Shown in pieces: positions 49,552 to 58,563 of a stretch of DNA of 64,000 nucleotides. The notes beneath the pieces were generated by a model that had not been told where the DNA came from, made no database searches, and saw only the letters and a program-made list of their open reading frames with translations. Source of the DNA: RGEC01 sp964626685 (lineage in GTDB: Bacteria; Bacteroidota; Bacteroidia; NS11-12g; UBA955); the NCBI GenBank assembly GCA_964626685.1, contig CAZVJY010000005.1, forward strand, positions 86,562 to 150,561. The letters are read 5' to 3'. Positions within the stretch are counted from its first letter, which is position 1, and each line of letters begins with the position of its first letter. The translations under genes were made by a program, and so were the position numbers.

Positions 49552-51882
49552 TTATTTACGGATAACGGCTCCAGCTTTGTTTTCGAAGGCTTTCATCAGT
49601 GTATTCATAGCCTGATCGGCCTCTGTATCTGTGAGTGTACGTTCAGGCACGCCCAGCGAAAACGAGATTGCAACGGCTTTTTTCCCGGTCTCCAGAGGTT
49701 TACCTTCAAACACATCAAACACATTCATTTCCTGCAAGATATCGATTTTTTGTGAAAGGGCTATACTTTCCAGATCGGCATACGGAACCGTTCGGTCTAC
49801 TACCAAACTCAAATCCCTGCGCATGCGGGGAAAACGGGGTGGCTCCGTTACCTTGAATCCGGTTGTTTTTATGCCGTCTGTCAGGGTTTTCCAAGCGATT
49901 TCAGCATACCATACATCACCTTCAAGGTCATAATCCTTCAGTATTTTAGGCTCAACACGCTGCAGATTCCACGATTCTGTTTTTATCTTGCTGCCTATAC
50001 CCTGTTGAAGTCGGGAAACGACTTCCTTCAAATGGTAAAAGTCCAGCTTTTCAGGTTTTTTGCGCCAGCTTTCATTCACATCGTTACCTAGCATCAGCAG
50101 GCCCAGCATTTCTGTTTCTTTAAAACCTGATTTACCGGTTTTGTAAGTGCGTCCAAACTCATAAAAACGGATATCGCTGTTTTTGCGGTTGCGGTTATAC
50201 TGCGCAGCCAGCAACATTCCGGGCAGCAGCGATGCACGCATAGCGGCCATATCATTGCTTAGCGGGTTGGTAAGAATGACCGGATTTTCAGAAAACTGTC
50301 GGTGCGTATTTTCTGCACCCAGGCTGTTGTTAATGATTTCATAAAACCCATGCGCCTGCAGGGCTTTTCCGGCCCTGTTTTTCCATTCGCGGTTGCGGTT
50401 GCCGCCAAAGCCACCCAGCGAAACCTGCATTTTTCCCTGTAATGGCACGTTGTCGAAACCGTGAATGCGCATCACTTCCTCCACCAGGTCCACTTCCTGT
50501 TCCACATCGTTGCGCCATGAGGGTATAGTAATGGTAAGTTCAGTGCCCTTTTCTGCAACCCCAAAACCCAGATCCGAAAGGATTTTGATGCAGGTTTGGT
50601 CTGATACTTCCATGCCTGCAAAGCGGCGCAGTTTTTCTGTATTCAGGGAGATGGTCCCGGCCTTGTAGGGTTGTGGGTACACATCGGAAAGGGCTGTAAT
50701 GACACCGCCGGCCGTTTCCACTATCAGTGCAGCAGCGCGCAGGGCGGCTTTTTTGCACATTTCAATGTCGGTGCCGCGTTCAAAGCGGAAGGAGGCATCG
50801 GTATTCAGGGTGTGGTTTCGTGCGGTTTTGCGGACGCTACCTGCGTGGAAGCAGGCACTTTCCAGCACAATGTTTACGGTATCGGCAGAAACGCCGCTGT
50901 GCAGGCCGCCAAACACCCCTGCCAGGGCCACAGGGCCTTCCGCACCGGCAATGATCAGGTCTTTGTCAGACAGTTTTCTGTCTTGTTTGTCAAGTGTGGT
51001 AAGCGTTTCACCCGTTTTGGCCATGCGCACCGAAATCAGGTTTCCTTTTAGTTTGTCAGCATCAAAGGCATGCAGTGGCTGTCCCATTTCGTGCAGCACA
51101 TAGTTGGTGCAATCCACAATGTGGTTGATGGGTTCTATGCCGATGCTGCGTAAGCGGTTTTGCATCCACTCCGGTGAGGAGGTCATTTTTACACCGCTGA
51201 TTTGCAAGGCCACATAGCGGTTGCAAAGGGCAGGATCTTCAATATGGATTTCAAAACCTGTGGCAGGTCCGCTGAATTCAGCAATTTCAGGCATGGACAG
51301 GTTTTTTCCGAATAGGGCCGCAACATCCCTTGCCACTCCCAGGTGCGAGGCTGCATCTCCGCGGTTAGCGGTGAGTCCGATGTCCAGCACTGTATCGGAA
51401 ATGACTTTAAAATATTGGGCTGCAGGCATGCCTGCTGGTGCATCTGAGGGCAAAACACGGATACCGTCGTGTGCGGTTCCGAGTCCGCATTCGTCATCGG
51501 CGCAAATCATGCCCCTGCTGATTTCTCCGCGTATTTTGGCCTCACCAATGGTAAAGGTCCCTTTTCCGGGCACGGTTACTTCGGTTCCGGGCAGGGCTAC
51601 AATTACTTTTTGGCCTGCGGCTACATTGGGCGCACCGCAAACAATAGGCTGAGGCTCACCGGTGCCAATATCCACGGTAGTAACGTGCAGTTTATCGGCA
51701 TTGGGGTGTTTCTCGCAGGTCAGTACATGTCCGATAACAAACCCGCGCAGTCCGCCGGGAATGGAATCCACGGCTTCCAGGTGTTCTACCTCCAGGCCTG
51801 AAACGCTCAGCCGGTCTGCAATTTCAGCGGCAGTATGGGCATTGCCCACAAAATCACAAAGCCATGAATAGGAAATGCGCAT
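49552..51882 (-). CDS. pheT: Phenylalanine-tRNA ligase beta subunit
   Basis: A 776-aa subunit of the (alpha-beta)2 enzyme charging tRNA-Phe. It has an N-terminal MRISYSWLCDF, a tRNA-binding domain (VIGHVLTCEKHPNADKLHVTTVD), B3/B4 editing (ISGVKMTSSPEWMQNRLRSI), B5 (EEVMRIHGFDNVP) and a C-terminal anticodon-binding domain (FPRMRRDLSLVVDRTVPYADL). The start at 51882 is supported by a TATCTTTG box 6 nt upstream; an in-frame earlier codon would lie upstream of that promoter. pheS is not in this window. The ZapB-like, zapA and rny genes follow in the same direction. Confidence 0.96.
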   Translation of the reverse strand: MRISYSWLCDFVGNAHTAAEIADRLSVSGLEVEHLEAVDSIPGGLRGFVIGHVLTCEKHPNADKLHVTTVDIGTGEPQPIVCGAPNVAAGQKVIVALPGTEVTVPGKGTFTIGEAKIRGEISRGMICADDECGLGTAHDGIRVLPSDAPAGMPAAQYFKVISDTVLDIGLTANRGDAASHLGVARDVAALFGKNLSMPEIAEFSGPATGFEIHIEDPALCNRYVALQISGVKMTSSPEWMQNRLRSIGIEPINHIVDCTNYVLHEMGQPLHAFDADKLKGNLISVRMAKTGETLTTLDKQDRKLSDKDLIIAGAEGPVALAGVFGGLHSGVSADTVNIVLESACFHAGSVRKTARNHTLNTDASFRFERGTDIEMCKKAALRAAALIVETAGGVITALSDVYPQPYKAGTISLNTEKLRRFAGMEVSDQTCIKILSDLGFGVAEKGTELTITIPSWRNDVEQEVDLVEEVMRIHGFDNVPLQGKMQVSLGGFGGNRNREWKNRAGKALQAHGFYEIINNSLGAENTHRQFSENPVILTNPLSNDMAAMRASLLPGMLLAAQYNRNRKNSDIRFYEFGRTYKTGKSGFKETEMLGLLMLGNDVNESWRKKPEKLDFYHLKEVVSRLQQGIGSKIKTESWNLQRVEPKILKDYDLEGDVWYAEIAWKTLTDGIKTTGFKVTEPPRFPRMRRDLSLVVDRTVPYADLESIALSQKIDILQEMNVFDVFEGKPLETGKKAVAISFSLGVPERTLTDTEADQAMNTLMKAFENKAGAVIRK

Positions 51883-51888
51883 GTGTTG

Positions 51889-51896
51889 CAAAGATA
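51889..51896 (-). promoter_or_regulatory. TAnnTTTG -7 element for pheT
   Basis: Minus-strand TATCTTTG ends 6 nt before the ATG at 51882. It fixes the start and implies a leaderless or nearly leaderless message. Confidence 0.6.
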
Positions 51897-51918
51897 GTAA
51901 CGGAGTGGCAAGCATAGA

Positions 51919-51945
51919 TTTGACAACTTTTAAAAAGTTATCAAA
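51919..51945. repeat. Imperfect copy of the TTTGACAACTTT palindrome
   Basis: TTTGACAACTTT (51919-51930) faces AAAGTTATCAAA (51934-51945), one mismatch in 12 pairs. It shares its core with the perfect element at 30876-30920. It lies between the pheT promoter and the CAP gene stop, and could also act as a weak terminator for the latter. Confidence 0.6.
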
Positions 51946-51953
51946 ACTTCACG

Positions 51954-52706
51954 TTACATAAAATCCAGCACGCAATTGAAACCGTAGCGTGCATGGGGCT
52001 GTATGGAGATGCCGACGTTAGTATATCCTTCAGTCAGGCAGATTATGCGGTGACCCAGGCTGGGAACCCTGTTGTCAATGAGCAGTTGCAGGATAATACC
52101 TAGCCCATCATTATATCCATAGGAACAGCATTCACCTGTGAAATAGCTGTTGCATTGGCTGCCGGTTTTAGGATCTTTTTGTCGGTCATGGCCCACATAG
52201 CCTGATTTACCGGACGTGCGCGCATGGCACAGGGCCGATTGAAACAGCTTGAATTCAGGGGAAACCGGAGGAACGGGTGTCATGGTGCGCAGGGTTTTCA
52301 CCAATGAATTTTCATAGCTGTTGGTTTTATCCCAGTGCGGAACCACAAATTTTTCACAAAACTCTTTGGGTTTGGTACGTGCGTAATTGAGGTAATGATA
52401 GGCGTTCTTTTCCTCGCGGGTGGCAAACAGGCAGGATTCAATCTGCATGGAATCAGTTAGTTTTACCACTATTTTCTGGGTTGTTGCCTTTGGTTTGATT
52501 TCCCCCATTTTGAAATAGGCAGTCCGCAATTGGTTAAAGGTATCATTCCATTTTTTCTGAGAATCCTGATAAAGCCTGGTTTCCAATTTAATTTCTTTGT
52601 TGGAACTTCTGATGTCAGCATATTCCTGCTCCAGGGCAGATACTTCACGTTGGCTCACACATCCGATCAACATAATTGTTGCCCATAAATAAAGTATGTT
52701 TCTCAT
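51954..52706 (-). CDS. CAP-domain (SCP/PR-1) lipoprotein
   Basis: A 250-aa lipoprotein (LWATIMLIGC, lipid Cys at residue 16). After a helical linker the CAP domain begins YLNYARTKPKEFCEKFV, with SALCHARTSGKSGYVGHD carrying the conserved His and SLGHRIICLTEGYTNVGISI near the end. Bacterial CAP proteins bind lipids or act on the wall; the function here is unknown. The start overlaps the stop of the preceding small lipoprotein gene (ATGA), so they form a pair. Confidence 0.82.
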   Translation of the reverse strand: MRNILYLWATIMLIGCVSQREVSALEQEYADIRSSNKEIKLETRLYQDSQKKWNDTFNQLRTAYFKMGEIKPKATTQKIVVKLTDSMQIESCLFATREEKNAYHYLNYARTKPKEFCEKFVVPHWDKTNSYENSLVKTLRTMTPVPPVSPEFKLFQSALCHARTSGKSGYVGHDRQKDPKTGSQCNSYFTGECCSYGYNDGLGIILQLLIDNRVPSLGHRIICLTEGYTNVGISIQPHARYGFNCVLDFM

Positions 52707-52930
52707 GGTTTTACTCCTTTCAGCAATTGTCTGTAGCGCTGCGCACTATCCTTGATTGTTTGCAGTTTTGCCTTTTCAGCATCCCTTTTTTTGATGAGAT
52801 TTTCTGTTCTTTTATCTTCGGTTACTATTGCCTCACGCAGCTTTTTGGCCTTGAAATAATTATTGATTCCGCAGCTTTGCAAAAAAGGACCAAAAACAAT
52901 GACAAACAGGAAGCTCTTGAAGTAACGCAT
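52703..52930 (-). CDS. Small coiled-coil lipoprotein
   Basis: A 75-aa protein: lipoprotein signal (RYFKSFLFVIVFGPFLQSC) followed by a Lys/Glu-rich helix (FKAKKLREAIVTEDKRTENL). No family is recognised. The start at 52930 is the only ATG that begins the signal directly; a TTG 15 bases upstream would add five residues. The stop overlaps the CAP lipoprotein start by 4 nt. The two probably form an envelope-attached pair, with the coiled coil resembling the CAP protein's own N-terminal linker. Confidence 0.7.
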   Translation of the reverse strand: MRYFKSFLFVIVFGPFLQSCGINNYFKAKKLREAIVTEDKRTENLIKKRDAEKAKLQTIKDSAQRYRQLLKGVKP

Positions 52931-53030
52931 AACAGTAAAACGCAAAAATGAGGACTATTTGTGTTTAAACAGTATTATTATTTAATAATTGTCTGAATTA
53001 ACACAATGAATACTTCCTAAGTTTCTCCAC

Positions 53031-53038
53031 TAACTTTG
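53031..53038 (+). promoter_or_regulatory. TAnnTTTG -7 element for the YqeY gene
   Basis: TAACTTTG ends 4 nt before the ATG at 53043. Confidence 0.6.
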
Positions 53039-53042
53039 CCCC

Positions 53043-53483
53043 ATGAATTTAGCTGAACAAATCAACGAAGGCATCAAAACGGCCATGAAAGCCCGTGATG
53101 AGGTGCGCCTGCGTGCCTTGCGCAATATTAAAAGTGCGTTTTTATTGCTGGATACAGCCGGTGGTAATGTGACCGATGAAGACCGCGTGAAAGCCCTGCA
53201 GAAATTGGCCAAGCAGCGAAAAGACAGCATTGAGATTTTTGAAAAGGAAGGCAGACAGGATCTGGCAGACAAGGAAAAAGAAGAACTGCTCATCATAGAA
53301 ACTTTTTTACCCGCCCAGCTGAGCGAAGCGGATATTGAAGCCCGCATTAAAGCCATCATTGCCGAAACCGGCGCCGAAGGCATGAAAGACCTGGGCAAGG
53401 TGATGCCCGCAGCCATGAAAGCCATGGCGGGTGTGGCTGATGGGAAACTTATCAGCGAGACGGTGAAGAGACTGCTTAGCTGA
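53043..53483 (+). CDS. GatB/YqeY domain protein
   Basis: A 146-aa cytoplasmic protein of the YqeY family, related to the tRNA-binding tail domain of GatB. Signatures are IKTAMKARDEVRLRALRNIKSA, KQRKDSIEIFEKEGRQDLADKE and AETGAEGMKDLGKVMPAAM. It may bind tRNA, but no enzymatic role is established. It is monocistronic: its own promoter 4 nt before the start and a bidirectional terminator at 53503-53532. Confidence 0.92.
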   Translation: MNLAEQINEGIKTAMKARDEVRLRALRNIKSAFLLLDTAGGNVTDEDRVKALQKLAKQRKDSIEIFEKEGRQDLADKEKEELLIIETFLPAQLSEADIEARIKAIIAETGAEGMKDLGKVMPAAMKAMAGVADGKLISETVKRLLS

Positions 53484-53502
53484 TAACCAACTTTATTTAA
53501 AT

Positions 53503-53532
53503 AAAAAAGGCGACCCTCTGGTCGCCTTTTTT
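53503..53532. terminator. Bidirectional terminator between yqeY and gltA
   Basis: Stem GGCGACC/GGTCGCC with loop CTCT, flanked by A6 and T6, works for both convergent genes. Confidence 0.95.
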
Positions 53533-53550
53533 GTATGTTCTGGAAGGGAA

Positions 53551-54843
53551 TTAATCCCTGTCCTGCATAAACTTAAACTGACGGGGTTCTTCGCCCACAT
53601 AAATCTGGCGGGGACGCGCAATGGGCTGTTTTTCCCTGCGCATTTCCTGCCACTGGCTGATCCAGCCGGGCAGACGGCCCAAGGCAAACAGCACAGTGAA
53701 GAAATCGGTGGGGAAGCCCATGGCACGGTAGATGATGCCGCTGTAGAAATCCACGTTGGGGTACAGCTTGCGCTCCACGAAATAAGGATCGGTGAGGGCT
53801 GCTTCTTCCAGTTTTTTGGCAATTTCCAGCACGGGATCGTGCACGCCGAGCTTGTTAAGCACGTCGTCGCAGGTTTTCTTGATGATTTTGGCGCGGGGGT
53901 CAAAGTTCTTGTACACACGGTGACCAAAGCCCATGAGGCGGAAGTTGTCGTTCTTATCTTTGGCTTTGTTAACCCATTTCTGCACATCACCGCCATCCTG
54001 ACGGATCAATTCCAGCATTTCCAGCACTTCCTGGTTGGCACCGCCGTGCAGCGGGCCCCACAGGGCGTTGATACCGGCACCGATGCTTGAATACAGGTTT
54101 GACTGGCTGCTGCCCACCATGCGAACGGTGCTTGCGCTGCAGTTTTGCTCGTGGTCGGCGTGCAGAATCAAAAGCTTATTCATGGCATCCACCACCACCG
54201 GATCGGGTTGGTAGTGGTCCATGGTTACCTGACCAAAGGTCATATTCAGGTAATTGGTTACGTAGTCGAGGTTGTTTTTCGGGTAAACAATCGGGTGTCC
54301 GCTGCGCTTTTTGTAAATCATGGCGCAGATGGTTGGCATTTTTGCCAGCAAGCGAAGCACTGTGCGGTTTACCGCATCTTCCGATCTGTTTGGATTCAGG
54401 CTTTTAGGGTAGAAAAGACTCAGTGCACTCACCATGCTGCTGAGCTGTCCCATTGGGTGCGATCCGGTGGGGAAAGCTTTGAACATGCCTTCCAGACCTT
54501 CGTTTACGAGCGTGTGCTCGCGAATGGATTCATCAAACTCATGAAACTGTGTTTTGTTGGGCAAATCTCCATGTAGCAGGAGATAGGCTACTTCTAGAAA
54601 ACTGGCTTTTTCTGCCAGGTCTTCAATGGCATAGCCGCGGTGGCGCAAAATTCCAAGCTCGCCATCCAAAAATGTGATGGCGCTGGTGGTAGCTCCAGTG
54701 TTTTTGTAGCCGATATCCAATGTGATGTAACCAGTGAGGTCTCTCAGTTTGGCAATATCAATGGCTTTTTCGCCTTCCGAGCCTGTGATTACAGGTAACT
54801 CGTACTCTTTTCCTTCCAGAATAATTTTCGCAGTTTCAGACAT
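53551..54843 (-). CDS. gltA: Citrate synthase
   Basis: A 430-aa TCA-cycle enzyme condensing oxaloacetate and acetyl-CoA. Catalytic and substrate motifs are DHEQNCSAST (first His), WGPLHGGANQEVLEML and GHRVYKNFDPRAKI (second His), and VDFYSGIIYRAMGFP (Asp). The N-terminal beta domain (SETAKIILEGKEYELPV) marks the hexameric Gram-negative type. The start at 54843 is preferred over an in-frame ATG at 54894, because the promoter (TAGATTTG at 54871-54878) lies between them. Confidence 0.96.
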   Translation of the reverse strand: MSETAKIILEGKEYELPVITGSEGEKAIDIAKLRDLTGYITLDIGYKNTGATTSAITFLDGELGILRHRGYAIEDLAEKASFLEVAYLLLHGDLPNKTQFHEFDESIREHTLVNEGLEGMFKAFPTGSHPMGQLSSMVSALSLFYPKSLNPNRSEDAVNRTVLRLLAKMPTICAMIYKKRSGHPIVYPKNNLDYVTNYLNMTFGQVTMDHYQPDPVVVDAMNKLLILHADHEQNCSASTVRMVGSSQSNLYSSIGAGINALWGPLHGGANQEVLEMLELIRQDGGDVQKWVNKAKDKNDNFRLMGFGHRVYKNFDPRAKIIKKTCDDVLNKLGVHDPVLEIAKKLEEAALTDPYFVERKLYPNVDFYSGIIYRAMGFPTDFFTVLFALGRLPGWISQWQEMRREKQPIARPRQIYVGEEPRQFKFMQDRD

Positions 54844-54870
54844 CTCTTGATAGCTTCGCTTAATTAACCG

Positions 54871-54902
54871 CAAATCTACCTTTTTGGTTTGCATTTTGCA
54901 AA
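54871..54902 (-). promoter_or_regulatory. Promoter of gltA with both -33 and -7 elements
   Basis: On the minus strand, TTTG (54902-54899) is followed after 20 bp by TAGATTTG (54878-54871), the full Bacteroidota promoter. The start codon is 27 nt downstream. Confidence 0.7.
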
Positions 54903-54991
54903 AAAAACAGGGCTATTAGTATGGATTTTTGCGATTCTTCATCACGGTTTTAAAATAGTTGGCGTTGGCGGTAATTTTTAACGGAGGGCTG

Positions 54992-54999
54992 TATCTTTG
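54992..54999 (+). promoter_or_regulatory. TAnnTTTG -7 element for the aminotransferase-ugd-uxs operon
   Basis: TATCTTTG ends 19 nt before the ATG at 55019. It is the only such box before the three overlapping genes. Confidence 0.55.
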
Positions 55000-55018
55000 C
55001 AGAAAATCTATTCCCGGC

Positions 55019-56146
55019 ATGCGTTCTGTAAAAATGCTAGATTTGCACGCGCAATATTTGCGCTTCAAAGACGAAATTGATGCTGCCATGGCTGCTGTAC
55101 TTGAGCGTACAGATTTCATTGGCGGGCAGGATGTGAAGGAATTTGAAAAAGAACTTGCTTCCTACCACGGTGCTGCCCATTCCATTGCCTGTGCCAATGG
55201 TACCGATGCCATTCAGATTGCCCTGATGGCTATGGACCTGCCAGCCGGCAGTGAGGTTATTACACCCGGTTTTTCCTATGCTGCCATTGCCGAAATGTGC
55301 CATTTGCTGGGATTGCAGCCGGTATATTGTGATGTAGATCCTCACACCTTTCTGATGAATCTGGAAGATGCAGAACGGCGGATTACTTCCAAAACTCGGG
55401 TGCTTGCACCGGTGCATCTTTTCGGACAGGTTGCGCCCATGGAACCCATATTGGCACTTGCCAGAAAATACAACCTGTTTGTGCTGGAAGACAATGCCCA
55501 GGCTATTGGGGCTGAATATGTTTTCTCCGATGGAACCAAATCTAAATCCGGCAGTATGGGGCATGTGAGCACAACTTCCTTTTTCCCCAGTAAAAACCTG
55601 GGTTGCTACGGCGATGGGGGAGCTATCGTTACCAACGATGAATCATTGGCCAAACGCTGTAAAATGATAGCGAACCACGGCCAGTCGGTGAAATACCACC
55701 ATGAAGTCATCGGGATGAACAGCCGGCTGGATACCTTGCAGGCAGCCATTCTTCGTGTGAAACTCAGAAAACTCGATGGATTTGCTTCGGAAAGGCAGAC
55801 AGCAGCAGCCCATTATGACCGCGAACTGGGTGCAATTTCCGGAATTCAGATTCCTGTGAGGGCGGAAAACAGCACACACGTATTTCATCAATACTGCATG
55901 GTGCTGGAAACCCCCGAAATGCGCAGCGGATTGCAGGAATACCTCAAAAACAACGGCATTCCCAGCATGATTTATTATCCACTGCCACTGTATAAACAGG
56001 CGGCATATAAACAAGATATTTCCCTGCCCGTGACAGAGCATTTATGCGACCGCATTATGGCGCTTCCCATGGGAACGGACATGGAAACCGATCAACTTGA
56101 ATATATTACCTCAACCATTAAACAATACTTCAGCACATTAGCATGA
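55019..56146 (+). CDS. DegT/DnrJ/EryC1-family sugar aminotransferase
   Basis: A 375-aa PLP-dependent aminotransferase of nucleotide-linked keto-sugars. Motifs: DFIGGQDVKEFEKELASYHG at the N-terminus, CANGTDAIQIALMAMD (phosphate binding), VLEDNAQAIGAEY (PLP ring) and TSFFPSKNLGCYGDGGAI with the PLP-binding Lys. It is closest in feel to the WbpE/WlbC branch acting on UDP-3-keto-glucuronates, but this is not certain. A second Met (55034) could also be used. It shares an ATGA overlap with the UDP-glucose dehydrogenase gene, giving context for uronic-acid-derived sugars. Confidence 0.88.
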   Translation: MRSVKMLDLHAQYLRFKDEIDAAMAAVLERTDFIGGQDVKEFEKELASYHGAAHSIACANGTDAIQIALMAMDLPAGSEVITPGFSYAAIAEMCHLLGLQPVYCDVDPHTFLMNLEDAERRITSKTRVLAPVHLFGQVAPMEPILALARKYNLFVLEDNAQAIGAEYVFSDGTKSKSGSMGHVSTTSFFPSKNLGCYGDGGAIVTNDESLAKRCKMIANHGQSVKYHHEVIGMNSRLDTLQAAILRVKLRKLDGFASERQTAAAHYDRELGAISGIQIPVRAENSTHVFHQYCMVLETPEMRSGLQEYLKNNGIPSMIYYPLPLYKQAAYKQDISLPVTEHLCDRIMALPMGTDMETDQLEYITSTIKQYFSTLA

Positions 56147-57459
56147 ACATAGCAGTCATAGGAACCGGATACGTGGGGCTGGTTAGCGGCACTTGTTTTG
56201 CCGAAACAGGCAACAATGTAATCTGTGTAGATATCGATACCCAAAAAGTTGAAAAACTGACTTCAGGGCAAATTACCATTTATGAGCCCGGACTGGAAAT
56301 TATCTTCAAGAGAAATCTCAAAGAAGGCCGTTTGAAATTCACCACCAGCCTACAAGAGGCCATTCAGGATTCGCTTGTCATTTTTCTGGCTTTGCCAACC
56401 CCTCCGGGGGAGGACGGCAGTGCTGATCTCAGTTACGTGCTTCACGTGGCAGATCAGCTGGGCCAAATGATGACAGATTATCGCGTTATTGTGGATAAAA
56501 GTACGGTTCCGGTAGGCACTGCCGATAAGGTAAAAGCCGCCGTTGCCAAAAACTATCATGGTGAGTTTGATGTGGTTTCCAACCCCGAATTTTTGCGCGA
56601 AGGTGTGGCCGTGGAAGACTTTATGAAACCCGACCGCGTGGTAATTGGTGCTGAAAGTGCCCGTGCCCGCGAGGTAATGAATGAATTGTATGCACCGTAT
56701 GTGCGTCAGGGAAATCCGGTGTTGTTTATGGATACCCGCAGTGCTGAGCTTACCAAGTATGCGGCCAACAGTTTTCTGGCCACCAAAATTTCATTCATGA
56801 ATGAGATATCGCGCCTGTGCGAACTGCTGGGTGCCGATGTGGATATGGTGCGCAAAGGAATAGGTTCTGACGAAAGAATCGGAAAACGTTTTTTATTTCC
56901 CGGTATCGGTTATGGAGGATCATGCTTTCCTAAGGATGTGAAAGCCCTTATTCATTCAGCATCTGAAGTAAAATATCCTTTCGAAATTCTCAATGCTGTT
57001 GAGAAGGTGAATGCAGCCCAGAAACGTTTGCTCGTGGATAAAATCCGCAAAGAATACGGAACCGCACTGCAGGGCAAAACGGCCGCCATCTGGGGCCTGG
57101 CCTTCAAGCCCAATACAGATGATATTCGCGAGGCTCCTGCCCTGGAAATCATTGCTGAATTGCGTGCCCAGGGCGTTTCGGTGAATGCCTACGATCCGGA
57201 AGCCATGCCCAATGTGAAAGCCATGCTGGGTGAAGATATTCGCTTCTGTGATAATCCGTATGAGGCTGTTCAGGGTGCTGATTTTCTGATTATCGCCACC
57301 GAATGGCCTGAATTCAGAACACCTGACTTTGCCAAACTCGGGGCCGCACTAAAATCCAAAGTGATATTTGATGGAAGAAACGTTTTTGAAACCGAAACCA
57401 TGCGCAAGCATGGTTATCGCTATGTGAGCATTGGCCGGGAGGACATTACACCCGCATGA
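56143..57459 (+). CDS. ugd: UDP-glucose 6-dehydrogenase
   Basis: A 438-aa NAD-dependent enzyme oxidising UDP-glucose to UDP-glucuronate in two steps. It has the N-terminal Rossmann motif IGTGYVGLVSGTCFAE, the LPTPPGEDGSADLSYV loop, VDKSTVPVGT and NPEFLREGVAVEDFMKPDR. The catalytic Cys is in IGYGGSCFPKDVKAL (about residue 263), with IWGLAFKPNTDDIREAPA in the C-terminal domain. It overlaps genes on both sides by 4 nt. The product feeds the UDP-xylose synthase encoded next. Confidence 0.95.
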   Translation: MNIAVIGTGYVGLVSGTCFAETGNNVICVDIDTQKVEKLTSGQITIYEPGLEIIFKRNLKEGRLKFTTSLQEAIQDSLVIFLALPTPPGEDGSADLSYVLHVADQLGQMMTDYRVIVDKSTVPVGTADKVKAAVAKNYHGEFDVVSNPEFLREGVAVEDFMKPDRVVIGAESARAREVMNELYAPYVRQGNPVLFMDTRSAELTKYAANSFLATKISFMNEISRLCELLGADVDMVRKGIGSDERIGKRFLFPGIGYGGSCFPKDVKALIHSASEVKYPFEILNAVEKVNAAQKRLLVDKIRKEYGTALQGKTAAIWGLAFKPNTDDIREAPALEIIAELRAQGVSVNAYDPEAMPNVKAMLGEDIRFCDNPYEAVQGADFLIIATEWPEFRTPDFAKLGAALKSKVIFDGRNVFETETMRKHGYRYVSIGREDITPA

Positions 57460-58442
57460 AACGCGTATTGATTACCGGTGCGGCCGGATTTCTGGGTTCC
57501 CACCTTTGTGATCGCTTTATTAAAGAAGGTTATCATGTCATCGGCATGGACAACCTGATTACGGGTGATTTGCGCAATATTGAACACTTGTTTGCCCTAA
57601 AGGAATTTGAGTTTTACAACCATGATGTGAGCAAGTTTGTGCATGTGCCCGGCAAGCTGGATTATATCCTGCATTTTGCCAGTCCGGCCAGCCCGATTGA
57701 TTATCTCAAGATTCCTATTCAAACCCTGAAAGTAGGCTCACTCGGCACACACAATTTGCTGGGCCTGGCCAAAAGCAAGGGTGCCCGCATTCTGGTGGCC
57801 AGCACCAGTGAAGTTTATGGCGATCCCACGGTTCATCCGCAAAATGAAGATTACTGGGGCAATGTAAATCCTATCGGACCGCGCGGTGTTTATGACGAAG
57901 CCAAACGTTTCCAGGAAGCCATCACCATGGCCTATCACACCTATCACGGTGTGGAGACACGCATTGTGCGTATTTTCAATACCTATGGTCCGCGCATGCG
58001 GCTGAATGACGGCCGTGTACTGCCTGCGTTTATTGGGCAAGCACTGAGGGGTGAGGACTTAACCATATTTGGTGATGGTAGCCAGACACGCAGTTTTTGT
58101 TATGTGGATGATCTGGTTGAGGGAATTTACCGCCTGTTGCTGAGCGATTACGCCTACCCTGTCAATGTTGGTAATCCTGATGAAATTACCATTGCTGAAT
58201 TTGCAGAGGAAATTATCAAGCTTACCGGAACCGACCAGAAAGTGGTTTACAAGCCCCTTCCGGTAGATGATCCCAAACAGCGACAGCCGGACATCACCCG
58301 TGCACGCAGCATCCTCGGCTGGGAACCGAAAATAAACCGTGCGGAAGGATTGCGCATTACCTATGATTATTTCCGAAGTTTATCCAAAGAGCGGCTTTAT
58401 GAAGAGGCGCATCACAAGGATTTTGGAAAATATAAAAACTAA
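57456..58442 (+). CDS. uxs: UDP-glucuronate decarboxylase (UDP-xylose synthase)
   Basis: A 328-aa SDR enzyme converting UDP-glucuronate to UDP-xylose. It has GAAGFLGSHLCDRF at the N-terminus, the family-specific HFASPASPIDYLKIPIQTL, STSEVYGDPTVHPQ, and the Tyr-Lys pair in GPRGVYDEAKRFQEA. Binding of the UDP-sugar is shown by NTYGPRMRLNDGRVLPAFI and DGSQTRSFCYVDDL. These separate it from epimerases and RmlB. Adjacent ugd and overlapping starts predict UDP-glucose to UDP-xylose flux into surface polysaccharide. Confidence 0.94.
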   Translation: MKRVLITGAAGFLGSHLCDRFIKEGYHVIGMDNLITGDLRNIEHLFALKEFEFYNHDVSKFVHVPGKLDYILHFASPASPIDYLKIPIQTLKVGSLGTHNLLGLAKSKGARILVASTSEVYGDPTVHPQNEDYWGNVNPIGPRGVYDEAKRFQEAITMAYHTYHGVETRIVRIFNTYGPRMRLNDGRVLPAFIGQALRGEDLTIFGDGSQTRSFCYVDDLVEGIYRLLLSDYAYPVNVGNPDEITIAEFAEEIIKLTGTDQKVVYKPLPVDDPKQRQPDITRARSILGWEPKINRAEGLRITYDYFRSLSKERLYEEAHHKDFGKYKN

Positions 58443-58563
58443 CTGGTTAACAGTATATAGTAATAGTTAGAAGTAAAGAGTTTATCTTGCTTTTGGAAAA
58501 GTGATTCTCCGTCTTTAGGCTTTGCAGACATTCTGAAAACGGAGTTACGATTAAACCATAACG

